The notes beneath the pieces were generated by a model. The model ran no database searches. It was not told the DNA's origin and saw only the letters and a program-made list of their open reading frames with translations. From assembly GCA_002733415.1 (NCBI GenBank), contig NVVR01000020.1:1-58608 (forward strand): 58,608 bases of DNA, given 5' to 3'. Origin of the DNA: Kordia sp. (GTDB lineage Bacteria; Bacteroidota; Bacteroidia; Flavobacteriales; Flavobacteriaceae). Below are positions 28,761 to 36,008 of this stretch, in pieces; position 1 is the first letter of the stretch; each line of letters opens with the position of its first letter. The position numbers and the translations under genes are program-made.

Positions 28761-30233
28761 TTATTTCTTAATTAATTTCAGTGTGGTAAAAGAATCTTGA
28801 GCATTAATTTTTACTAAATAGATTCCAGAATTTAAACTCCCTTTATCTAATCTAATAGAATCTTTATTTTGATATTCTCTAGAAGAAATCAATTTGCCAG
28901 TAACATCAAATATATTTAAAGAAACATTACTATACATTTTTCCAAGATTAATATTAGTATGTAAATAACTAGGGTTTGGGTAAATAGAAAAGCTTTCTCC
29001 AAAATTAGTTTCTACAATACTTAAAACACTTGGGTTTGTATAAACTCTTACTTGACCCGAATTAGAACCGTTATCATCGTTACTTCTAGCACCAATTGCC
29101 ATAATGGAACCACTATTATTTAAACTAACTGAATAACCAAATGATTCACCTACATAATCTCCATCAATATCATTATCTATTTGAACCCAGCTTCCAGATT
29201 GGTTTTCATAAACACGTACATGACCTCTACTACTATCATGAAAAAACGAGCCAATAGCAACAATAGATCCATCATTATTTAAACTTAATGATAGACCAAA
29301 CCAATCACTATCATCTTGCCCTCCAATTGTACTGCCTATTTGTGTCCAAACATTTGCAATATTTTCAAAAACACGTACATGACCAGAATCAACAGTTCCA
29401 TTACTTCCATATATTGACCCTATAGCTACAATATTCCCATCATCACTTATATCCAATGACCAACCAGAACGATCACTATTTGATTCTCCATTAATATCTC
29501 CGCCTATCTGAATCCAATCTCCAGCAATATTTTCATATATACGAGTTAGACCTTTAGAAAACTCTCCTCCACTTGGGTTACTAATCGCTACAATGCTTCC
29601 ATTATTACTTAGGCTAATTGAATATCCAAAAGAACCACTGCTAGAGCCATCATTAATATCAGCTCCTATTTGTGTCCAAGTTCCTGCAATGTTTTCATAA
29701 ACTCTTGCAAAACCAAATGAAGTTGTTCCTGTAGCTCCAATCGCTATAATATTTCCATCATCACTAATACTTACAGAACTTCCCACACGGTCACCCGCTA
29801 CTTCTCCAATTATATCTGAACCTATTTGAATCCAATTTCCAGAAACATACTCATATATTCGAACATATCCAGAATTTAATAATCCATTGGAATGATATGC
29901 AGGTACACCTATAGAAAAAATTGAACCATCAGCATTCATACTAACTGGTGACGATACTCCTAAATCTCCTTGATCAACTCCAACTATAGCTGAACCTAGC
30001 TGAACCCAAGTGTCCGAAATGTTTTCATATACTTTAATATAACCAGAATTATTAGAGTTGTTATTGTTAAAGTCTGAAGCTATTACTAAAACTGATCCAT
30101 CATCACTTAAGCTTAACGATCTACCAAAAACATCATTAGAAGTGTTTCCATTTAAATCTTGCCCTACCTGAGTCCACTGAGCATTACTTATGAAAGATTG
30201 CAGCAATAAAAAAATAAGTAATAGTTTTTTCAT
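28761..30233 (-). CDS. T9SS-secreted protein with about eight tandem beta-propeller-like repeats
   Basis: A 490-aa exported protein. A signal peptide (about 1-19, ending SNAQ) is followed by tandem units of about 50 residues (about 20-400). Each unit has the form SLSDDGSIVAIGS..., then SGHVRVYEN, then WTQIG.DI.GE, as in FG-GAP or integrin-alpha-like propeller proteins of Bacteroidota. A C-terminal type A sorting domain follows (about 410-490: FSIYPNPS, VSLNIFDVTGKLIS, GIYLVKI, TLKLIKK), directing export through the type IX system. It is the only gene between repeats R1a and R1b, on the strand opposite to the next ORF. Likely a surface or secreted adhesin-like protein. Confidence 0.88.
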   Translation of the reverse strand: MKKLLLIFLLLQSFISNAQWTQVGQDLNGNTSNDVFGRSLSLSDDGSVLVIASDFNNNNSNNSGYIKVYENISDTWVQLGSAIVGVDQGDLGVSSPVSMNADGSIFSIGVPAYHSNGLLNSGYVRIYEYVSGNWIQIGSDIIGEVAGDRVGSSVSISDDGNIIAIGATGTTSFGFARVYENIAGTWTQIGADINDGSSSGSFGYSISLSNNGSIVAISNPSGGEFSKGLTRIYENIAGDWIQIGGDINGESNSDRSGWSLDISDDGNIVAIGSIYGSNGTVDSGHVRVFENIANVWTQIGSTIGGQDDSDWFGLSLSLNNDGSIVAIGSFFHDSSRGHVRVYENQSGSWVQIDNDIDGDYVGESFGYSVSLNNSGSIMAIGARSNDDNGSNSGQVRVYTNPSVLSIVETNFGESFSIYPNPSYLHTNINLGKMYSNVSLNIFDVTGKLISSREYQNKDSIRLDKGSLNSGIYLVKINAQDSFTTLKLIKK

Positions 30234-30339
30234 AATTTTTGTGTTTAGTTAATATTGTTTCTTTCTTAGTTTTTGTAATTTGTTTAAGCCTCTAATGAAG
30301 AGGAGAAGGTCTGGTAAAAGTAAGATAATATTACATCAA

Positions 30340-30428
30340 TGCAACCTCAGACCTTGTAATCCGTATTAACGCAATAATACACCTACCCACACCCATTATA
30401 GGCACATCTAACAAATGTTCTGTTGTAA
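30340..30428 (+). repeat. R1 cassette-boundary repeat, copy b
   Basis: Contains AACCTCAGACCTT, ACACCTACCCACACCC, ATTATAGGCACATCTAAC and AAATG. The middle of the repeat (GTGAATCGTC block) is diverged. It lies about 30 bp before the ORF at 30461. Confidence 0.65.
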
Positions 30429-30460
30429 CTCGACATCTATAATTATAGTATCTTTACCGC

Positions 30461-30835
30461 ATGATAAAAACGAATAAGCCATTTGAACTAATCTATTTTT
30501 CAGTATTCCCAACTCAAACAGTAGAGGGGATGATTTATACTTATATTGCCGTTGATGATTATTCAACATTCACATTTGTTACTGGTATTGAACATGATGT
30601 AACCCCAGAACTTTTATCAAAGCACATTGACATCTTAATGCATCACAAAGATTTTAAAAAACCAACTAAATCTAAGTTCACGATAATGATACCATATGAC
30701 CAAGATGTCAATATTGAATCAAAGGTTCTTGATGTAATTAAACCGTTTAATGGTGAACTAGTTTTTAATCAAAAAGAAGTTGTTAAAAATACATTGCCAA
30801 TAATAAATGCGTTTAATGCGTTTAAAAATAAATAG
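30461..30835 (+). CDS. Small orphan protein with integrase-core-like sequence
   Basis: Cytoplasmic protein of 124 aa without signal peptide. The segment YTYIAVDDYSTFTFVTGIEH followed by LLSKHIDILMHH recalls the first strand-Asp and helix of an rve/RNase H-like integrase core. The remaining catalytic Asp/Glu context is absent, so this could be a degenerate or repurposed domain, or a coincidence. It is the sole ORF between repeats R1b and R1c; R1c begins 2 bp after its stop codon, as in integron gene cassettes. Function unknown. Confidence 0.6.
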   Translation: MIKTNKPFELIYFSVFPTQTVEGMIYTYIAVDDYSTFTFVTGIEHDVTPELLSKHIDILMHHKDFKKPTKSKFTIMIPYDQDVNIESKVLDVIKPFNGELVFNQKEVVKNTLPIINAFNAFKNK

Positions 30836-30837
30836 TT

Positions 30838-30953
30838 CCACAACCTCAGAGCCTGACTTAAAAGCCGTGAATCGTCTTCCAATACACCACGTCACAACAC
30901 CTACCCACACCCATTATAAGCCCCTATAACAAACGTTTATACCTACGAGTAGG
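30838..30953 (+). repeat. R1 cassette-boundary repeat, copy c
   Basis: The best conserved R1 copy: ACAACCTCAGAGCCT, GCCGTGAATCGTCTTCC, CACGTCACAACACCTACCC, CCATTATAAGCCCCTATAAC, AAACGTTTATACC, ACGAGTAGGA. It directly follows the stop codon of the 30461-30835 ORF. Confidence 0.7.
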
Positions 30954-31044
30954 ATTATGATGCTAAAAGCAAAAAAGATGTACCATATAGCACACCTTTT
31001 TTGAATTCTGTATTTAATTTTTAGTTGCTAACTAATCTGAGTTA

Positions 31045-31632
31045 TTACCAATTACTAAAATTAACATTATCACAATCTTCATTATTGTAATAATCCCTAA
31101 GAGTATCCCAGTAAACGCCAACTAAAATTGGGTCAGAATCTCCTATTCCTGAATCTTGAAATATAACTTCAAAGTCAATTTTATCTGTATAGAAAGGGTC
31201 TGTATCACCAAAATAGTCTGGAAAATTAATTATGTAAAAACTATTATTTATTTTTTCTATTTTAGAGTTGTCAATTATAATTGTTTTTTCTTTAGACTTA
31301 ACAGTGATTTTTATTGCTCTAGGGGCATTTCTTAGTATAATATTACTCAAGGTAACTTTTCCCCCATTAACAAACCCGTCTTCATTGTATTCAGGGTATT
31401 TCTCATAAAAATGATAGACTATATCTTCACCATTCTTTACTTTAGTTTTTTTGAGGTAAGGTGTTCCTCGATAAGTATCATAAGGAATACTAGATTTTCT
31501 CGACACTATAGAATCTAATATTTGACAAAAAGTAGGTTCAACTTTATTTATTGACTCTATATTTTTGTCAACATCTGTCTTGGTTTTGCAACCAAAAATT
31601 AAAAAAATTAAAAAAGCATATCTTATCATCAT
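31045..31632 (-). CDS. Predicted lipoprotein of unknown function
   Basis: A protein of 195 aa with a short hydrophobic leader and a lipobox-like IFGC at about residue 15, so probably a lipoprotein. The mature part is beta-rich and acidic (DYFGDTDPFYTDKIDFEVIF near 150) with no recognised domain. It lies 46 bp downstream of another small lipoprotein gene on the same strand and is probably co-transcribed with it and the OmpH-like gene. It is the first gene beyond repeat R1c, so it might be the end of the cassette array or the edge of the stable chromosome. Confidence 0.7.
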   Translation of the reverse strand: MMIRYAFLIFLIFGCKTKTDVDKNIESINKVEPTFCQILDSIVSRKSSIPYDTYRGTPYLKKTKVKNGEDIVYHFYEKYPEYNEDGFVNGGKVTLSNIILRNAPRAIKITVKSKEKTIIIDNSKIEKINNSFYIINFPDYFGDTDPFYTDKIDFEVIFQDSGIGDSDPILVGVYWDTLRDYYNNEDCDNVNFSNW

Positions 31633-31678
31633 TTCTATCCTTTAGGTTTTTCAGGGAATTTGTATTTATCTGTAGGAA

Positions 31679-31942
31679 CTAAAGGCCTATGTGGGCATTA
31701 TATATAGAATCAACTTTTTTTAAATCACTACTTCCTTGATCTTTTAAAATATAATAGACTATTGGAACTTCAGTAGCTGTGTAATTTATAGTATTGATAT
31801 ACCTGTTTATCTTTTTCGATTTCCAACCAATATTTGCCAAACGATAATACTCATCATAAACCTGTTCGGTGTCCTTCGCTTCATTTTTACAAGAAACAAG
31901 ACACCAACATAATAGCACTAGTATGTAATACCGAAACTTCAA
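31679..31942 (-). CDS. Small predicted lipoprotein
   Basis: The preferred start is TTG at 31942, preceded by AAGGAG and giving MKFRYYILVLLCWCLVSCKN, a textbook lipoprotein signal with Cys at about 18. It lies one base after the stop of the OmpH-like gene. An upstream ATG at 31972 would add ten charged residues and overlap that gene. The mature protein (about 70 aa) has no known domain. It is the middle gene of a three-gene minus-strand group. Confidence 0.65.
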   Translation of the reverse strand: MKFRYYILVLLCWCLVSCKNEAKDTEQVYDEYYRLANIGWKSKKINRYINTINYTATEVPIVYYILKDQGSSDLKKVDSIYNAHIGL

Positions 31943-31943
31943 T

Positions 31944-32456
31944 TTATTCTCCTTCGTATTTAGCATTCGCATACCCTAATATTTCTTCAGTCAAATCAGC
32001 CAACTCATCCCCATACATTACATTACCACCTCCTTGGGTACCTAATATAATTTTACATTGCTGCGCTTTACCATACTCATTAATGTATCCGTTTAACCTA
32101 TCCCATATTTGTTGCGATACTTCTTTGGAGAAATAGTCCTTCATAGCACTTAGCGCTTTGTCTGCCTTCTGTACTTTTTGCTGACTTACTCTAATTTTAT
32201 TTTCGTCCTTTGATATAATCTCAATTTGAAATAATTGATACAGGCTGTCTAACTTCTTCTCTTGACCTTTGATCTTTTTTGTATGTATTGCAGACATATC
32301 TTTAGCCATATTAAACCCATTAAACAGTTTAATGTTATCGATATATACAACTTCATTTTTTTCCGATTCAGAAGTCACGTAAAACGCTAGAAAAAGGAGA
32401 AGCCCTAATGTTAATACTATATTAACATTAGGAAGTAGTTTGTTTAAATTTTTCAA
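31944..32456 (-). CDS. OmpH/Skp-like periplasmic chaperone family protein
   Basis: A protein of 170 aa with an uncleaved-looking N-terminal helix (about 12-28) and a long Lys/Glu-rich coiled coil (about 50-125), flanked by EVVYIDNIKLFNGFNMAKDM and by a C-terminal part ending MYGDELADLTEEILGYAN. This matches the OmpH/Skp family (YVD...kL...F start, helical tentacles). Skp binds unfolded outer-membrane proteins, but this divergent, membrane-anchored copy may act on a specific partner. It heads a small operon with two lipoproteins. Confidence 0.75.
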   Translation of the reverse strand: MKNLNKLLPNVNIVLTLGLLLFLAFYVTSESEKNEVVYIDNIKLFNGFNMAKDMSAIHTKKIKGQEKKLDSLYQLFQIEIISKDENKIRVSQQKVQKADKALSAMKDYFSKEVSQQIWDRLNGYINEYGKAQQCKIILGTQGGGNVMYGDELADLTEEILGYANAKYEGE

Positions 32457-32853
32457 TTTAATATATGTTGAATTCTAATAATTTGGTGTCGTTAAACTAC
32501 ACAAAAACAAGACAATAGCCCCCACATAGACTGTTGTTTATTTTAAGAAATATCTAAATAATTAGTAATGTGTTAAATACATCTTTTTCTTATGATGAAG
32601 TTTAAAAAAACATAACCGAGATTAGGTATTTGAATCTCACTAAATATAGTGATGTGTTCTTGTATAAGAATATAACTTTAGCAACAAAAAACCATTTTAA
32701 ACTCTTCAATATATCAAGTGTACTATCAGAAACAGAAAAAAAATGAACATCAAAATCTTTATAACAAAAACGAGTTCAGTCATGATAACCAAACTCGTGT
32801 TTTTATAAGTGTTTTTTAATACTCCTGTAAATATGCAAAAGCAATCTTATAAG
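32457..32853. other. Intergenic region; only a terminator seen
   Basis: A 397-bp AT-rich gap between the secretion operon and the OmpH-like gene. Apart from the hairpin at 32766-32805 and a short CACTAAATATAGTG imperfect palindrome near 32638, nothing was recognised. It presumably carries the promoter of the OmpH-like gene near 32457-32520. Confidence 0.5.
32766..32805 (-). terminator. Terminator of the secretion operon
   Basis: ACGAGTT (32770-32776) pairs with AACTCGT (32792-32798), flanked by A5 and T5 runs, 48 bp after the last gene of the operon on the minus strand. Confidence 0.7.
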
Positions 32854-33336
32854 TTATCCTTTTTTAATTGTTTTTTGTTCTTCTTTAAATTTCATTAAAA
32901 TAGAATCTCGACAAAAGTTTAAAACCTTCATTCCTTCATAAAACTCAAAAGAAGATTTTTTACGTATTAATCTTCCATTTACCTTCAATAACAGTAAAGG
33001 CTCTTTTGCAGTTGCTTCTTTCACAAAACCCAAATATTGTAACTGTGGCCATTGCATAGTTACAACTGACTTTACTTTTTGTAGAACTGATCTTTTTTTT
33101 GTTTTCGAAATGCTAACTCTTTTATTTTTTAAATTGCCTAAAAAAGGATCTGTTGAATATGACTTCAATTCAACCGTATCTTTTTGAATAGATACGGGTA
33201 CCTCGTTTATAGTGACTGCATAATTCTGTTGTTCATCCTCACTAGTAAATGAATTACCAAGGGCTTTGTATATTAACAAACCCCAAATTAGAGCTACTCC
33301 TATTAGCAAAAAAATATTCAAATGCTTCTTACTCAT
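32854..33336 (-). CDS. GspC/PilP-like inner-membrane protein
   Basis: Last gene of the secretion operon, 160 aa. An N-terminal helix (about 7-25) is followed by a periplasmic stretch with a DPFLG box (about 63-67) as in PilP/GspC proteins. A small beta domain (about 95-155: LQYLGFVKEATAKEPLLLLK, GRLIRKKSSF, EGMKVLNFCRDSILMKF) resembles the homology region that contacts the secretin. In known systems this subunit links inner-membrane parts to GspD. Its start codon overlaps the stop of the lipoprotein gene by one base (TAATG). Confidence 0.75.
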   Translation of the reverse strand: MSKKHLNIFLLIGVALIWGLLIYKALGNSFTSEDEQQNYAVTINEVPVSIQKDTVELKSYSTDPFLGNLKNKRVSISKTKKRSVLQKVKSVVTMQWPQLQYLGFVKEATAKEPLLLLKVNGRLIRKKSSFEFYEGMKVLNFCRDSILMKFKEEQKTIKKG

Positions 33337-34295
33337 TAGTTAATCGTTACTTTTCTTGGTGTTGTATAATTACTTGAATTCCCTGCTGCATCAATATTCT
33401 TTACTCTCCAAAAATAATCACCTGTGGCTGTAAACGAATGTGACTGAGAACTTGCAGCTAGATTATAGGTTTGAATTATACCTGTAAAGGAAATTTCATC
33501 AGCTATTTCTAAAACACTAGTTACCGAAGTTACCCCAGAGTCTGATGGATTGTTCCACACAAACAAAACAGCAGTATCTAAACTTTCTGTAGCATCAATA
33601 CCCGGTGTACTTAATGAAGCTGCACTTGGAGCCTGAGTATCTAACAGTATTTTTCTAGTAGCGTAAACAGTCTCTGTTATTGTTGCCGTATTTAATGCTT
33701 TTACTTTCCATATATAAACCGCATCTACAGACATATCTGTACTGCTTATGGTGTAAGAAGTATCCGTTATATCTGTAATTTGACTTATGGTACTTACGCT
33801 ACCTGAAACGACTCTATCAATCTCAATACTATAAGAGTCCGCGGTTGCTATCCCTGTCCAAGTTACCAGTTGCCCCGTTGTGGTATTTGTAGGGAAATTA
33901 TCAGACGGAGAAAGTAATATTACTGTTTGATCCGTTAAATCTGTAGATGCCTCTAACGTAAACGATGCAGGAAAGGTATATGCTGTTTGGTACGCAAAAT
34001 TTTCTCCTCTAACTCGCCAACTGTATTCCCCTGGAGATAGGGGAGAGGTGAACGAATTTATTGATACTAGTGAATCTAACACTATCACATTAGAAGCATT
34101 ATTTACTTGCACCCTATATTCATCTGCATCATTAAGGCTATTCCATTGGAAAGTTGCCGTATTACTAACAACAGTAGCTCCATTTAACGGAGCAGTAATT
34201 GTAATATTATCATCTGTGATATCTTCCTCTAAAACATCATCACAACTAATTAAGGTAATCAAAAATATACTTATGATTGATACACTTATTTTCAT
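33336..34295 (-). CDS. Fibronectin-III-like lipoprotein embedded in the secretion operon
   Basis: A protein of 319 aa starting MKISVSIISIFLITLISCDD, a lipoprotein signal with Cys at about 18. The earlier ATG at 34319 would overlap the previous gene. The mature part contains three beta-sandwich units of about 90 residues (TAPLNGATVVSNTATFQWN..., LSPSDNFPTN..., LSTPGIDATESLDTAVLFVWN...). Each ends in a YSWRVRG-, YIWKVKA- or YFWRVKN-type strand, as in fibronectin III domains. No standard type II system has this subunit. It could be a secretin-associated lipoprotein (pilotin-like position), or a secreted substrate. Confidence 0.8.
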   Translation of the reverse strand: MKISVSIISIFLITLISCDDVLEEDITDDNITITAPLNGATVVSNTATFQWNSLNDADEYRVQVNNASNVIVLDSLVSINSFTSPLSPGEYSWRVRGENFAYQTAYTFPASFTLEASTDLTDQTVILLSPSDNFPTNTTTGQLVTWTGIATADSYSIEIDRVVSGSVSTISQITDITDTSYTISSTDMSVDAVYIWKVKALNTATITETVYATRKILLDTQAPSAASLSTPGIDATESLDTAVLFVWNNPSDSGVTSVTSVLEIADEISFTGIIQTYNLAASSQSHSFTATGDYFWRVKNIDAAGNSSNYTTPRKVTIN

Positions 34296-34302
34296 GTTTT
34301 TA

Positions 34303-34830
34303 TTAAATATTTTTCTCATAATTTTGAAATATTATTCTTGCATATAATTTTATTCTTCGTGTTTTAAAATCTTTCTTTTTAAAAAAACTTGTATTTACTA
34401 CCCTTGAATATGGAAATTCTTTCTCAAATTCATAAACTATTTTCAATAGCTCTTCAAAACTCCCTTCAATAGTCAACTGATTGGTATGTATTATAAATTT
34501 ATTATCCGAAGCTTCATGTACTTCAGCTAAATCAAACACATTAACGGATTTACTTTTATTGGTTACAAAATTTAAAATTTCTTGTTGCACCAAAATCGAC
34601 TCCATATTTTCTTCCCCCAAGAGGTTATCCAAAAAACGAATCTCTATATCTAACTCTTTAACTGTACTTGATGAAGAATTAATTTCTATTAATTGTTCAC
34701 TTAATTCATAATACTCATTATACGCATCAAGTGTTAACTTAAACGAACGCTTATACGCTGTAAACCCCAATAATACTGAAATAGCTATTATCGCTAGAAA
34801 CTTCTGCTTATATGTTAAGTTTTCAAACAT
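34303..34830 (-). CDS. GspM/PilO-like protein
   Basis: A protein of 175 aa with one N-terminal helix (about 9-25), a coiled coil (about 35-70) and a C-terminal alpha/beta part (about 85-170) that looks like the ferredoxin-like domain of PilO/GspM (LTIEGSFEELLKIVYEFEKE, RVVNTSFFKKKD). It follows the GspL-like gene by 2 bp, the same gene order (L-M or N-O) as in type II and type IV pilus operons, which supports the call more than sequence alone. Confidence 0.75.
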   Translation of the reverse strand: MFENLTYKQKFLAIIAISVLLGFTAYKRSFKLTLDAYNEYYELSEQLIEINSSSSTVKELDIEIRFLDNLLGEENMESILVQQEILNFVTNKSKSVNVFDLAEVHEASDNKFIIHTNQLTIEGSFEELLKIVYEFEKEFPYSRVVNTSFFKKKDFKTRRIKLYARIIFQNYEKNI

Positions 34831-34832
34831 CT

Positions 34833-36008
34833 CTATCGGATTATTATTTTAATTCCAAAATCATGTTGATTCTGTCTGTTCTCTTTATACTTAATTATTT
34901 CAGCTTTAGTTATCCATTTTATTTTTCGCAAGCCCTTAATCCACTTATTAAACATTGTGTTTGACGACGATACTCCTTTTATTGTTATGATATTTGTTTT
35001 AAAGATTACTTTTTCTGTTTGCTTTATCTTTTTTGTATTTGGGAACAATAAAAACTCCGACAAACTAATTGTTTTAGGCAAATCAGTAGTTAACTCATTA
35101 ATATAATAACTTAAGAAACTTGATGTAAATACTCCTGATTCATTCAAAATAGCTTTTTTATCATCACGCTCTTTTTCTAACACCTTAACCTTACTGTAGG
35201 TATCTTGTAACATATCGAGACTAGTATTAGCCTCAACTGTTTTATCATTATAATATCCCAGTAATAAATAACTCAATAACAGCAACAAAAAGAAACTTCC
35301 TAATATTACTCCTCCAAAAAGTTCAAAATATTTTTTAAAGTTTTTTTCTTCTTTATTTATGGTTAAAAAATCAGCATCATATACCAATTTTTCATTTGGA
35401 TAATAATAATTTAATCCCGTTGCAAACAAAGGAATTTCATGAGCTGATAACTGTTGCTCGCCAATTAATTCCATTTCCTCTTCTGTGCTTTTAGAAAACG
35501 AATCCAATTCGTTTCCAGTAAAGGTCAACACTACATTATCTGACGTTAAAACCTCCTTATTCACAAATGATTTTAACAGCACCGAAGAAAACACTCCAAT
35601 GCTATAATCTACTATTAAAAATTTATTGTTTGCAAATAATTCTAGCTCATCATTTACAATTGATTTTCTTGCAACAGAAATAAACACTTCGGTTTTTTGC
35701 TGATACTCATAAAAATAAAACTCACTTGTATTTACATTCAATAATACTTTTGATTTATAATCAGGTGTTCTTTTTACTTTTTTATTTAAAACCCCTTTAC
35801 CTGAAAATACAAGTATAACAGGATACTTTTTATCTAGTTTACTTTGTAAGCCCTCAAAAGAAAGACCGCCAGATTTCTCAGTTACAAAAAGCTCGTTATT
35901 AGTATTGTCCAATCGCAATACATAATACCGCGTTTCCCTTCCAAATTGTACCCCTACAACTTGAATTGTTTTATCATGAGTAATTCTATTTTTTATTTTT
36001 TGTACCAT
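34833..36008 (-). CDS. GspL-like (PilM-PilN fusion-like) assembly protein
   Basis: A protein of 391 aa. The cytoplasmic part (1-230) is predicted alpha/beta and may adopt the actin-like PilM/GspL fold. One membrane helix follows (about 232-252), then a coiled coil and a small periplasmic domain (about 300-390: KTISLSEFLLFP, IITIKGVSSSN, GLRKIKWITKAEII) typical of PilN/GspL. In known systems this protein docks the ATPase GspE. The start overlaps the secretin stop by one base. The fold of the cytoplasmic part is inferred from position and topology, not from a clear motif. Confidence 0.72.
   Translation of the reverse strand: MVQKIKNRITHDKTIQVVGVQFGRETRYYVLRLDNTNNELFVTEKSGGLSFEGLQSKLDKKYPVILVFSGKGVLNKKVKRTPDYKSKVLLNVNTSEFYFYEYQQKTEVFISVARKSIVNDELELFANNKFLIVDYSIGVFSSVLLKSFVNKEVLTSDNVVLTFTGNELDSFSKSTEEEMELIGEQQLSAHEIPLFATGLNYYYPNEKLVYDADFLTINKEEKNFKKYFELFGGVILGSFFLLLLLSYLLLGYYNDKTVEANTSLDMLQDTYSKVKVLEKERDDKKAILNESGVFTSSFLSYYINELTTDLPKTISLSEFLLFPNTKKIKQTEKVIFKTNIITIKGVSSSNTMFNKWIKGLRKIKWITKAEIIKYKENRQNQHDFGIKIIIR

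Noticed and set aside
28516..30953. R1 repeats as a CRISPR array
   Set aside because: Repeats are about 100 bp, imperfect, spaced 400-1700 bp apart and separated by ORFs; no cas genes are present.
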